Assembly (NCBI GenBank): GCA_023421245.1
Contig: JAEZTV010000030.1
Location: forward strand, 36,227-100,226
Length of the DNA stretch: 64,000 nt
Reading direction: 5' to 3'
From: Bacillota bacterium
GTDB taxonomy: Bacteria; Bacillota; Clostridia; Oscillospirales; Ruminococcaceae
The translations under genes and the position numbers were made by a program. This document shows, in pieces, positions 6,899-15,221 of the stretch. The notes below the pieces were generated by a model. That model was not told the origin of the DNA. It saw nothing but the letters and a program-made list of their open reading frames with translations, and made no database searches. Numbering within the stretch: the stretch's first letter is position 1; each line of letters starts with the position of its first letter.

Positions 6899-9823
6899 AT
6901 GGCAAAACGACTTTTGAGGGCTTGGGCAGGGCTGTGCGCCTTTTGTATTGTGCTCTCTGCCGGAGTGGGGGTGTACGCCGACACCACCACAATGCAAAAG
7001 ACACTGGGCGGCACCGAGCTGCGAGGCGTATTTGTGGATTCGTTTGCAAACAAGGATTTTCCCTCAAAGCCCGGTCTTAGCGAGAATGCGCTCAAGCAAG
7101 AGATTGATGCTATTCTTGCATCTGCGGCAAACAGCAAGCTCAATGCCGTATTCTTCAAGGTGTGCGCTTCGGGCGATGCCCTGTACGATTCCAGTGTGTT
7201 CCCCGTTTCGTATTATCTCACCGGCAAGCAAGGGGCTGCCCTTACGTTTGACCCGCTGCGCTACCTGTGCTCTGCGGCTGCAAAGCGCGGGATTCGTGTG
7301 TTTGCATGGATTGACCCCGTGCGCGCGACACTTGGTACGCCGGATGCAGACAACCTTGCGGCACTGCAGCGGTACGTTGATCCCACACAGGGCTATCTCC
7401 CCCCGCAGCTTTCGTCGGCAAAGGGCAGTACTCTGCCGCAGAACAGCCTTGCAAGCCAAAGCCCTGCAGTGCAGCACCCCGAATATCTGATAAACGGCGA
7501 CGGCGGCGCAAAGTACTACGACATCGCAAACCCTGCCGTGCGCAAGCTGTTTGCCGATTCAAGCGCTGAGCTTGTATCGGGTTATAAGATTGACGGAATA
7601 CTGCTCGATACCGATGTATACCCCAAAAACCTTGATGATTCCACTTCTTACACAAAGTTTGGCGGAACGCGTTCAATCGATGAGTTTCGCAACGATAATG
7701 TCACGGCGCTTGTGAGCGAGGTATCCAAGCGGATTGCGGCAACCGACTCTTCAAAGTTTTTCGGGGTCGCCACCGCAAGCGATGCGTACAATCTTGACGA
7801 TGCCTGCGATACCGCAGCATGGATTAGCGGCGGATTGATCGACTACATCATCCCACGCCTGTACACTGCCATTGGCTACGGCTCAGACGACTACAAAACA
7901 CGCATTGAGGGATGGCAGAACGCAACCTACGGTACTCCTGTGCTTCTGATGCCTGCGCTCAACAGCGCTGCGGTAGGCGACATCAGCCAGTGCGGCGGCA
8001 GCTTTATGGACCCCGCGGAGCTGATGTACCAGATTATGATGGCGCGCAGCTGCTACAGCAACGGCCATGTATACAGCGACAGCACCTCGCTGATGAAAAA
8101 CCCGCTGGGGATGTTTGATAAAATTAACCGCATCTACCTAGACAGCACCGTAACCGACAAAACCGGATCGTTTACCGTTAGCAGCAAGCTTGCTGTCACG
8201 CGCCCGAGCGGTAACATCTCGGTGAATACAAGCACCTATTTTATCATGGGTACCTCCAACCCCGATCAGGCGCTGTATGTCAACGGCAGAGAAGTCACCA
8301 ACCGCACCGGCGGCGGTACCTTCGGTGTGTTTTTGGAGATTCCGGTGGGCAGCACTACTGTTACCGTCACGCAAGGGGAACAAACCATTACCCGCACCAT
8401 TAAACGTGCCTCGACCACCACCGGTGTAAGCAAGATTACAAAGATTACGCAAAGCTCAATGCAGCCCTCCTCCATGGGGGTTGTTGGGAGCGGCGATACC
8501 TATGAGGTTAAGTGCATTGCGCCGTCAGGCGGCGTGGTAACCGCCGAAATTGGCGGCAATGTATGCACCTTAAAGCAGGTTGCGGCTACGGCGGAAAACG
8601 GTGTGCCCGCCACCTATAAGGGCTCGCTTGCCGTAAGCGGTAATTATGCCGAGTCGCGCACCAGCAATATCGGCCAAGTCACCTATACGCTGCAGTATGG
8701 CGGTAAAACCACAACCTACGCCTCTACGGGAGATCTGTTCTACGTCGGCGCAAATACCACGCCCTCGGTACGCATGCTCGATGACATTACACTGGTATTT
8801 AAAACCGCCGATGCCAACGATTCTATTACCAATCTGCGTAAAAACACCACCGATTATATCACAAGCGAAACCGACACAATGTTTAAGCTTTCGATGGGTG
8901 GATATGTGAAAAAAACCGCCGTTACGATGGTGGAGGGTGAAACAGTTGTTTCCCCCGCCTTGAAAGAGGTTATTTTTGAGCCGGATAATGATGGGGAAGG
9001 ATATATCATTAAGGGTGCCGCCGGTATTCCGTTTGCGCTTTCGCGGTCGGGCAACACGGTAAGTGTATCGTTGTATAACTTAAAGGGCCTCAAAAACTTT
9101 GATGTCTCGCAAAGCCGGTTGTTCTCCTCCTGCACGGTGGAAGGACAGACAGCAGCCTTTACCATAAAAAGCGGCGCTGCGGTGTGGGGCTACAGCGTAA
9201 GCTATCGTGGCGATGACGCGGTGCTGTATTTTAAAAAGGCTCCTGCCCGCTCGGCAAACGCCGACAAGCCGCTTGCAGGCATTACCGTGCTGCTTGACCC
9301 CGGGCATGGCGGCGCTGACCCCGGCGCACTGGGGCCTGCCGGCGAGAAAGGTGCAATGGAAAAGCACCTGAATCTTGCCGTCTCGCAAAAGGCACGCACC
9401 TATCTGCAAGAGCTGGGCGCACAGGTATACCTGACCCGCCAGAGCGACAACGGTGCAACACTTGCCGACCGCGCTGGGCTCGGGGAAAAAATAAAGACCG
9501 ACTTCTTTGTTTCGGTGCATATCAACAGCACGGCGGAATCGGCAAACTCCGGCAAATCCACCGGTGTGGAGGTATATTATTACACCTCGGCATCCAGCAC
9601 CCTTGCGCATAACCTATTAAACCAGTTATCCGGCCATACGGGACGCAAAGCGCGTAATGTGTACCGTTCTACCTATGTGGTGACCCGCACCTACTACGCG
9701 CCTTCGGTGCTGTGCGAGCTTGGGTTTATGTCAAATCCCGCCGAATACGAGGAGATGCTCACCGCAAAGGATATCGACAAAGCCGCCTACGCCATAGCTC
9801 AAGGTATTTTGAATAGCTTATAG
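6899..9823 (+). CDS. Secreted family 10 glycosyl-hydrolase-like / N-acetylmuramoyl-L-alanine amidase fusion
   Basis: A 974-residue exported protein. A signal peptide (residues 1 to ~28, ending near VYADT) leads into a GHL10/DUF187-type TIM-barrel-like domain (about 35-370: ELRGVFVDSF, AWIDPVRATLG, YKIDGILLDTD, DYIIPRLYTA). A beta-rich linker (about 400-790) follows. The C-terminus is a zinc Amidase_3 domain (about 794-972) with LLDPGHGG, the glutamate of MEKHLNLAV, FFVSVHINS and catalytic glutamate in VLCELGFMSNP. It likely cleaves stem peptides from muramic acid in the cell wall. AAGGAGG is 7 bases before ATG 6899; ATG 6896 is equally in frame. Its last codons lie in a 57-bp tandem array. 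Confidence 0.88.
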   Translation: MAKRLLRAWAGLCAFCIVLSAGVGVYADTTTMQKTLGGTELRGVFVDSFANKDFPSKPGLSENALKQEIDAILASAANSKLNAVFFKVCASGDALYDSSVFPVSYYLTGKQGAALTFDPLRYLCSAAAKRGIRVFAWIDPVRATLGTPDADNLAALQRYVDPTQGYLPPQLSSAKGSTLPQNSLASQSPAVQHPEYLINGDGGAKYYDIANPAVRKLFADSSAELVSGYKIDGILLDTDVYPKNLDDSTSYTKFGGTRSIDEFRNDNVTALVSEVSKRIAATDSSKFFGVATASDAYNLDDACDTAAWISGGLIDYIIPRLYTAIGYGSDDYKTRIEGWQNATYGTPVLLMPALNSAAVGDISQCGGSFMDPAELMYQIMMARSCYSNGHVYSDSTSLMKNPLGMFDKINRIYLDSTVTDKTGSFTVSSKLAVTRPSGNISVNTSTYFIMGTSNPDQALYVNGREVTNRTGGGTFGVFLEIPVGSTTVTVTQGEQTITRTIKRASTTTGVSKITKITQSSMQPSSMGVVGSGDTYEVKCIAPSGGVVTAEIGGNVCTLKQVAATAENGVPATYKGSLAVSGNYAESRTSNIGQVTYTLQYGGKTTTYASTGDLFYVGANTTPSVRMLDDITLVFKTADANDSITNLRKNTTDYITSETDTMFKLSMGGYVKKTAVTMVEGETVVSPALKEVIFEPDNDGEGYIIKGAAGIPFALSRSGNTVSVSLYNLKGLKNFDVSQSRLFSSCTVEGQTAAFTIKSGAAVWGYSVSYRGDDAVLYFKKAPARSANADKPLAGITVLLDPGHGGADPGALGPAGEKGAMEKHLNLAVSQKARTYLQELGAQVYLTRQSDNGATLADRAGLGEKIKTDFFVSVHINSTAESANSGKSTGVEVYYYTSASSTLAHNLLNQLSGHTGRKARNVYRSTYVVTRTYYAPSVLCELGFMSNPAEYEEMLTAKDIDKAAYAIAQGILNSL

Positions 9824-10010
9824 CCTTTCGCCATACCTCGTACCTTGAGCTTGCTCAATGGCATTTTGAATAGCTTATAGCCTTTCGTCACACCTCGTAC
9901 CTTGAGCTTGCTCAATGGTATCTTGAATAGCTTATAGTCTTTCGCCACACCTCGTACCTTGAGCTTGCTCAATGGCATTTTAAACAGCCTATAAATTTCA
10001 CCATGCTTCG
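9797..10010 (+). repeat. 57-bp tandem repeat copying the end of the amidase gene
   Basis: The sequence GAATAGCTTATAG recurs at 9811, 9868 and 9925, with a decayed copy at 9982, giving an exact 57-base period and about 3.5 units. The first unit contains the last codons and stop of the amidase gene; the later units repeat coding end plus stop in non-coding DNA. Each unit also carries the small palindrome TTGAGCTTGCTCAA. Divergence grows towards the distal end. Confidence 0.85.
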
Positions 10011-10124
10011 TGCCCCCAGCTTGCTCGGCAGTACACTTTACTTAATAGTTTATACGCCCTGCAGCAATATGCAGGGTAAGCTCTGCACGGTATTGGTATA
10101 AACGCCGTGTTCACTACATAATTT

Positions 10125-10158
10125 TGACCTGAGAGCGTCTTGCTCTCAGGTCAATTTT
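10125..10158 (+). terminator. Terminator of the amidase transcript
   Basis: Perfect 12-bp stem (10125-10136 with 10142-10153), 5-base loop, followed by ATTTTTG. Between the tandem array and this point lies only a small hairpin (CCCTGCA/TGCAGGG near 10060-10078). Confidence 0.85.
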
Positions 10159-10179
10159 TGCTTAGAACGGAAAGTTAAC

Positions 10180-10207
10180 TTGACATTTTCCGCACATCTG
10201 TTATGCT
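10180..10207 (+). promoter_or_regulatory. Promoter of the HTH/membrane-protein module
   Basis: TTGACA (10180-10185) and TATGCT (10202-10207) with a 16-base spacer, 40 bases before the HTH gene start. Confidence 0.7.
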
Positions 10208-10246
10208 GTATATGGAAAGCTTACTTTACATCCATGAAGGTGAAGC

Positions 10247-10459
10247 ATGAAAAACAAACTAGAGGAACTGCGCAAGCAGCGTAACATTTCGCAAGAGGAG
10301 CTTGCCGACCGGCTTGGCGTATCGCGCCAGACCATCGGCTCGTTGGAAAACGGGCGGTACAATCCGTCTATCCTGCTGGCCTTTCGCATCGCACGGTTTT
10401 TTAGCCTAAGCATTGAAGAAATTTTCTTATATGAGGAGAGTGGTTGTGATGAAGAATAG
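10247..10459 (+). CDS. Small XRE-family HTH regulator
   Basis: A 70-residue protein that is almost entirely one helix-turn-helix domain: LRKQRNISQEELADRLGVSRQTIGSLENGRYNPS is the classic Xre fold (helix 2 ISQEELADRL, recognition helix VSRQTIGSLE), followed by FRIARFFSLSIEEIF. It has no ligand domain. Proteins of this size usually pair with a membrane protein encoded next to them, as here, where the following gene overlaps it by 11 bases. The ATG at 10247 follows GAAGGTG. Confidence 0.9.
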   Translation: MKNKLEELRKQRNISQEELADRLGVSRQTIGSLENGRYNPSILLAFRIARFFSLSIEEIFLYEESGCDEE

Positions 10460-10868
10460 AATTGTGTTGTTTTGCATTCTGCTGCTGGTCGGGATTGGCT
10501 TGGTGTTGGTCGGGGGCTTTGTGTTTGCTGATGAGGCGTATAAAACCGCCTCTGGCGTATGTATCGGTGCAGGGGCAGGACTCACTGGGCTTAGCCTTGC
10601 ATCACTCATCACGTCAGTGATTATGCTGCGCCACCCCGAACACCTGCGCCGTCAGCAGATTGAAGAAACGGACGAACGCAACGCCATTATCAACGATAAG
10701 GCAAAGGGCAAGGGCTTTGATGCGATGTCGTTTATATACGGCACCGCCATGCTGATTTGTGTGTTACTTGACGTAAGCCTTGCGGTAATTCTCGTGATGG
10801 TTACGGCGTTTCTTGCGGTGTATGGCGTGCAGATCTACTACCTTGCGAAATATTCGAAGGAGATGTAG
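10449..10868 (+). CDS. Small membrane protein partnered with the HTH regulator (DUF2178-like)
   Basis: A 139-residue membrane protein with about four transmembrane helices arranged as two hairpins (residues ~5-22, 34-56, 96-113, 115-130) and a charged cytoplasmic loop containing ETDERNAIINDKA, a DERN-I-KA signature seen in membrane proteins paired with small XRE regulators. Function unknown; it may sense envelope state or stabilise the regulator. It starts inside the HTH gene (overlap 10449-10459) with GGAG upstream, so translation is coupled. Confidence 0.72.
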   Translation: MKNRIVLFCILLLVGIGLVLVGGFVFADEAYKTASGVCIGAGAGLTGLSLASLITSVIMLRHPEHLRRQQIEETDERNAIINDKAKGKGFDAMSFIYGTAMLICVLLDVSLAVILVMVTAFLAVYGVQIYYLAKYSKEM

Positions 10869-10910
10869 CGCTGCACAAAGCATATTTTTCACTGCAATGC
10901 GCTAAAGAGC

Positions 10911-10939
10911 TTGACACCCCAACGCACAGCATTTATAGT
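10911..10939 (+). promoter_or_regulatory. Sigma-A promoter of the fumarase-malic enzyme operon
   Basis: TTGACA (10911-10916), 17-base spacer, TATAGT (10934-10939): near-consensus and 58 bases before the probable fumarase start. Confidence 0.85.
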
Positions 10940-10996
10940 GATTTAGGAACCGTTTTCACGGTGAATACAACGCTTTTTTGAATGAGGTGCAAGACT

Positions 10997-12379
10997 TTGA
11001 GCAACCAGAATGGACAGAATATGCGCATCGAGCGTGACTCGATGGGCGAGGTTGCGGTACCAAGCGACCGCTACTGGGCCGCACAAACCCAGCGCAGTTT
11101 TGAGAATTTTAGAATCGGCACCGAGAAGATGCCGATTGAGATCATCCGCGCGTTTGCGGTGTTAAAAAAGGCGTGTGCGCTTGCAAACACAAGCTTAGAA
11201 AAACTTGACAGCAAGCGCGCAGACTTCATCGCACAGGTATGTGATGAAATTCTTGAAGGCGAGCTTGACACCCACTTTCCGCTTGCTGTATGGCAGACGG
11301 GCAGCGGCACGCAGACCAACATGAACGCAAACGAGGTCATTGCAAACCGGGCAAACGAGCTGTGCGGCGAAAGGCTTTTGCATCCCAATGACCATGTGAA
11401 TATGTCGCAAAGCTCCAACGACACCTTCCCCACCGCCATGCACATTGCGGCGGTTACCACTATCAAGCAGCAGCTTATCCCGTCGCTTGATACACTGATT
11501 ACAACCTTTTTGCGCCTGGAGCGGGAAAACGGTGATGTAGTAAAAACAGGGCGCACCCATCTGCAGGATGCCACCCCCATTACGTTTGCGCAGGAGATCA
11601 GCGGCTGGCGCGCGATGCTGGAAACCGCCCGGGATATGATAAGCGCCTCTTTACCCCCGCTGATGCAGCTTGCACTTGGCGGCACGGCGGTCGGCACGGG
11701 ACTCAACGCACCCAAGGGCTTTGCCGAAGAGGCAGCCGCGCAGATTGCGGCACTCACCGGCGAACCGTTTGTCACGGCACACAACAAGTTCCACTCCCTT
11801 ACCGCAAAAGACGAGCTGGTGTTCGCGCACGGTGCGCTCAAGGCGCTTGCCGCAAATCTTATGAAGATTGCAAACGACGTACGCTTACTTGCAAGCGGTC
11901 CGCGCTGCGGTCTGGGTGAAATCTTTATCCCCGAAAACGAGCCGGGCAGTTCGATTATGCCGGGCAAGGTTAACCCCACACAGTGCGAGGCGGTAACAAT
12001 GGTTGCCGTGCAGGTGATGGCAAACGATGTGGCTGTCGGGCTTGCGGCTTCGCAGGGCAACTTTGAGCTTAACGTATTTATGCCGGTGTGCATCTATAAC
12101 TTTTTGCAGTCGGTGCGTTTGCTTGCGGATGCGATGCGCTCGTTTCACGACCGCTGCGCCGTGGGCATTACCCCAAACCACGAAAGGATGGCGCATAATC
12201 TGCACCGGTCGCTGATGCTGGTGACGGCGCTCTCTCCTCACATCGGCTACGACAATGCCGCGGCGTGCGCAAAGTATGCCTACGAGCACGACACCTCGCT
12301 GCGCGAGGCCGCCCTGACACTTGGGCTTTTGACCGCCGAACAGTTTGACATGGTGTTCCATCCCGAAGAGATGGTTTAG
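10997..12379 (+). CDS. fumC: Class II fumarate hydratase
   Basis: Interconverts fumarate and malate. The 460-residue length and motifs match the oxygen-stable, iron-free class II enzymes: SQSSNDTFPTAMH near residue 136, GRTHLQDATP near 187, and the superfamily signature GSSIMPGKVNPTQ near 316. The start is probably TTG 10997, as GAGGTG lies 7 bases upstream; an ATG at 10982 overlaps that ribosome site. It is the first gene of a two-gene operon with malic enzyme, giving a fumarate to malate to pyruvate route. Class II fumarase is not the usual form in strict anaerobes, which tend to use the Fe-S class I. Confidence 0.95.
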   Translation: MSNQNGQNMRIERDSMGEVAVPSDRYWAAQTQRSFENFRIGTEKMPIEIIRAFAVLKKACALANTSLEKLDSKRADFIAQVCDEILEGELDTHFPLAVWQTGSGTQTNMNANEVIANRANELCGERLLHPNDHVNMSQSSNDTFPTAMHIAAVTTIKQQLIPSLDTLITTFLRLERENGDVVKTGRTHLQDATPITFAQEISGWRAMLETARDMISASLPPLMQLALGGTAVGTGLNAPKGFAEEAAAQIAALTGEPFVTAHNKFHSLTAKDELVFAHGALKALAANLMKIANDVRLLASGPRCGLGEIFIPENEPGSSIMPGKVNPTQCEAVTMVAVQVMANDVAVGLAASQGNFELNVFMPVCIYNFLQSVRLLADAMRSFHDRCAVGITPNHERMAHNLHRSLMLVTALSPHIGYDNAAACAKYAYEHDTSLREAALTLGLLTAEQFDMVFHPEEMV

Positions 12380-12417
12380 CCCTGCCCGATTCTAACCTGT
12401 AAAGGAAGTCATTGTAC

Positions 12418-13587
12418 ATGGATATTAATAAACAATCGCTTGACCTGCACTACAAGCTGCGCGGAAAGATTGAGGTTGTTTCGCGCAGCGCCATTAATAC
12501 ACCCGAGGAGCTTTCACTGCTATACACCCCCGGCGTTGCCGAGCCTTGCCGCGTTATTGCGGGGGATTATAATAAATCGTTTGAGCTGACGCGTCGTTCA
12601 AACCTTGTCGCCGTCATTACCGATGGCTCTGCCGTGCTGGGACTGGGCGATATCGGCCCCGCCGCAGGCATGCCGGTGATGGAGGGCAAATGCGCACTGT
12701 TTAAGGAGTTTGGCGGTGTGGACGCTTTTCCCCTTTGCGTTGACACTAAGGATGTCGATAAGCTGGTGGAGACTATTTATTTGATCTCTAAAAGCTTTGG
12801 GGGCATCAACCTTGAGGATATTGCCGCGCCCCGCTGCTTTGAGGTAGAGCGCAAGCTAAAAGAGCTGTGCGATATCCCTGTGTTCCACGATGATCAGCAC
12901 GGTACCGCCATTGTCGTTGCCGCTGCGCTGCTTAATGCCGTGAAGCTGACCGGCAAGACGATGGGCAAGCTTAAGATTGTCATCAACGGCGCGGGCGCCG
13001 CAGGTATTGCGATTGGTAACCTGCTTCTTTCCATGGGCTTTGGCAACGTTGTAATGTGCGATATCGGTGGAATTATCTGCGCGGGGGACGATAACCTGAC
13101 CGCGCCGCAGGCAGAGATTGCAAAGATCTCAAACCTCGGCCATGAGCGCGGATGCCTGGCAGACGCACTGCGCGGCGCCGACGTGTTTGTGGGCGTCTCT
13201 CGCCCCGGGCTTGTTACCGCCGAGATGGTTAGGGCCATGAACGGCGGCATCGTGCTTGCAATGGCAAACCCCACCCCTGAGATTATGCCGGATGAAGCCA
13301 GACACGGGGGAGCACTTGTGGTGGGAACAGGCCGATCCGACTTTGCCAACCAGATCAATAACGTTCTCGTATTCCCCGGCATCTTCAAGGGAGCGCTTGC
13401 CGTACGCGCAAAGAGTATTACCGAAAGCATGAAGCAGCGTGCGGCGTACGCAATCGCGGAGCTGGTATCTGACGAGGAGCTGTGCGCCGACTATATTATT
13501 CCAAGCGCACTGAATAAAAAGGTGGCTGACGCCGTGGCCGGCGCGGTAGCGGACGACGCCATGAAACACGGCGAGGCGCGTATCTAA
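12418..13587 (+). CDS. NAD(P)-dependent malic enzyme (short bacterial type)
   Basis: Oxidatively decarboxylates malate to pyruvate. The 389 residues match short bacterial malic enzymes without a phosphotransacetylase-like tail. Visible features are LYTPGVAEPC (residue ~37), NLVAVITDGSAVLGLGDIG, metal/substrate residues in FHDDQHGTA (~155) and the dinucleotide fold GAGAAGIA (~191). The ATG at 12418 has AAAGGAAG 9 bases upstream. It lies 38 bases after fumarase without a terminator between, and before a bidirectional terminator. Cofactor preference cannot be settled by eye. Confidence 0.93.
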   Translation: MDINKQSLDLHYKLRGKIEVVSRSAINTPEELSLLYTPGVAEPCRVIAGDYNKSFELTRRSNLVAVITDGSAVLGLGDIGPAAGMPVMEGKCALFKEFGGVDAFPLCVDTKDVDKLVETIYLISKSFGGINLEDIAAPRCFEVERKLKELCDIPVFHDDQHGTAIVVAAALLNAVKLTGKTMGKLKIVINGAGAAGIAIGNLLLSMGFGNVVMCDIGGIICAGDDNLTAPQAEIAKISNLGHERGCLADALRGADVFVGVSRPGLVTAEMVRAMNGGIVLAMANPTPEIMPDEARHGGALVVGTGRSDFANQINNVLVFPGIFKGALAVRAKSITESMKQRAAYAIAELVSDEELCADYIIPSALNKKVADAVAGAVADDAMKHGEARI

Positions 13588-13640
13588 TACCACCCCTTGT
13601 CGCCCTTCAGTCGGACTAGATAGCATGACTGCATAGCACA

Positions 13641-13672
13641 AAAAAGGACATCCGGATGCGGATGTCCTTTGC
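13641..13672. terminator. Bidirectional terminator between malic enzyme and acetate kinase
   Basis: An 11-bp perfect stem (13643-13653 with 13660-13670) with a 6-base loop, followed on the minus strand by six T and on the plus strand by TTT. It serves both convergent transcripts. Confidence 0.82.
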
Positions 13673-13687
13673 ATTATACCAATAATA

Positions 13688-14890
13688 TTAGCCTCTGGAT
13701 ACAATCTCAACAGTGTCTCTCGCTATGGTCAGCTCCTCGTTGGTGGGTACAATCCATATGCGAACGCGGGAATCATCGGCGCTGATTTCGTGCTCTTTGC
13801 CGTTAAACTGTACGTTTTTGTCGCCGGACAGCCGAATGCCCAAAAACTCCATATGTTCGCAAACCTCACGACGCAGGTCATCGGAGTTTTCGCCGATACC
13901 GCCGGTAAATGCAATGGCGTCGAGTCCGCCCATTGCGGCGGCGTAGGCACCGATGTATTTTTTAATCTGATAGCGAACCATCGTAAGTGCAAGCCGTGCA
14001 CGTTTGTTGCCCGATTCGGCGGCAGCGCGCATATCACGGTCATCACTGGTTACACCCGAGATGCCAAGGTAACCCGACTCTTTGTTTAAAATATCGCTTA
14101 GCTGCTTGCCGGTGAGGTTCTCCTTTTCTGCAATAAAGGTAACCACCGACGGGTCGAGTGAGCCGGAGCGCGTACCCATTACAATACCGCCCAATGGGGT
14201 AAAGCCCATGCTGGTATCTACCGATCTGCCTCCGTCTACCGCAGTGATAGAGGAACCGTTGCCGATATGGCAGGTGATGATTTTAAGCTCTTTGGGGGCT
14301 TTGCCAAGCAGCTTTGCAAGGCGGGCACTTACATATCGATGCGAGGTGCCATGAAAGCCGTAACGGCGGATATTGTATTTTTTATAATACTCATAGGGAA
14401 CACCAAACATATACGCCTTTTCGGGCATGGTCTGATGGAATGCGGTATCAAACACCACAACCTGAGGAATCTCTTTGCCCAGCACCTTCTGACAGGCACG
14501 GATTGCCAGCACATGCGCAGGATTGTGCAGGGGTGCAAGGTCGGCAATCTCCTCAATGGTATCTACCACACTGTCGGTAACGAGTACCGATTCGGTAAAA
14601 CGCTCTGCGCCCTGCACCACACGGTGGCCAACCGCAGAGACCTCTTTCATATCCTCGATAACCTTACCTTCCCCGCTGGTAAGTACCTCGGTCAACTTCA
14701 TAAACGCTTCGGCATGGGTGGGAAAATCAACCTTCTCTGCAATTACCCTACCATCCGTCGTTTTATGAGTAATAAAACCATCGACGCCAATCTTTTCACA
14801 GTTTCCCTTCGCAATTACCTGCTCATTCTCCATGTTAATAAGCTGGTATTTCAGCGACGAGCTGCCCGCGTTGATTACCAATACCTTCAT
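13688..14890 (-). CDS. ackA: Acetate kinase
   Basis: Converts acetyl phosphate and ADP to acetate and ATP, the energy-yielding step of acetate fermentation. The 400 residues carry both family signatures: VINAGSSSLKYQLI at the N-terminus and GFHGTSHRYVS near residue 176, plus GNGSSITAV and FTGGIGENS in the ATPase core. No phosphotransacetylase gene is adjacent. It has its own terminator, and an upstream region with three TGTACA-containing repeats across a likely promoter. It is divergent from the acetate-dependent tRNA ligase gene tmcAL. Confidence 0.97.
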   Translation of the reverse strand: MKVLVINAGSSSLKYQLINMENEQVIAKGNCEKIGVDGFITHKTTDGRVIAEKVDFPTHAEAFMKLTEVLTSGEGKVIEDMKEVSAVGHRVVQGAERFTESVLVTDSVVDTIEEIADLAPLHNPAHVLAIRACQKVLGKEIPQVVVFDTAFHQTMPEKAYMFGVPYEYYKKYNIRRYGFHGTSHRYVSARLAKLLGKAPKELKIITCHIGNGSSITAVDGGRSVDTSMGFTPLGGIVMGTRSGSLDPSVVTFIAEKENLTGKQLSDILNKESGYLGISGVTSDDRDMRAAAESGNKRARLALTMVRYQIKKYIGAYAAAMGGLDAIAFTGGIGENSDDLRREVCEHMEFLGIRLSGDKNVQFNGKEHEISADDSRVRIWIVPTNEELTIARDTVEIVSRG

Positions 14891-14936
14891 TCTTTCTCCT
14901 CCGATTAAAATATAATGCTACGTTGTTTTTGGAAAG

Positions 14937-14979
14937 ATGTACAATGTGCAGTATACATTGTACACGGTGCATTGTACAT
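14937..14979 (-). promoter_or_regulatory. ackA promoter region with three TTGTACA-type repeats
   Basis: ATGTACAATG (14937-14946) is the exact inverse of CATTGTACAT (14970-14979), and CATTGTACA (14956-14964) lies between. A plausible minus-strand promoter is TGTACA (plus 14973-14978), a 17-base spacer and TATACT (plus 14950-14955), so the boxes overlap -35, spacer and start point. This is the layout of an operator for a dimeric repressor or activator. The core TTGTACA also occurs in the palindrome before the RodA-like gene. Confidence 0.5.
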
Positions 14980-15072
14980 AGATAGAACTTACCCAGTATG
15001 CGGCGCATATAGAGTGTGTATACTCTAAGTGGGTAACAATACAGTAATAGTATAACCCAAGCGGCGTACAAA

Positions 15073-15094
15073 CGAAAAAAAGCCCGCAGGCTTG
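15073..15094 (-). terminator. Small minus-strand terminator in the ackA-tmcAL gap
   Basis: A 5-bp stem (AAGCC/GGCTT) followed by seven T on the minus strand. No minus-strand gene is visible upstream, so it may be a remnant, stop antisense transcription across tmcAL, or end a very short RNA. Confidence 0.4.
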
Positions 15095-15119
15095 ACACAC
15101 AACCACCAAACTATATATT
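15092..15119 (+). promoter_or_regulatory. Promoter of tmcAL
   Basis: TTGACA (15092-15097), 16-base spacer, TATATT (15114-15119), about 100 bases before the start at 15222. Confidence 0.68.
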
Positions 15120-15221
15120 ATTACAATATAGATGAAAATTCAAGTTATAATTGAAAAAACACGTTTTATTCTGCTTTTATAGTCATTGCGTGTGTTGTTT
15201 CTGATTTTTTGGAGTGATGAT

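Noticed and set aside
9797..10010. CRISPR-like array
   Set aside because: The 57-bp units are contiguous without spacers and derive from the end of a coding gene.
11071..12093. Long open frame (340 codons) antisense to fumC
   Set aside because: It is a shadow of the fumarase gene: no ribosome site, no family features, and the plus-strand frame is a clear enzyme.
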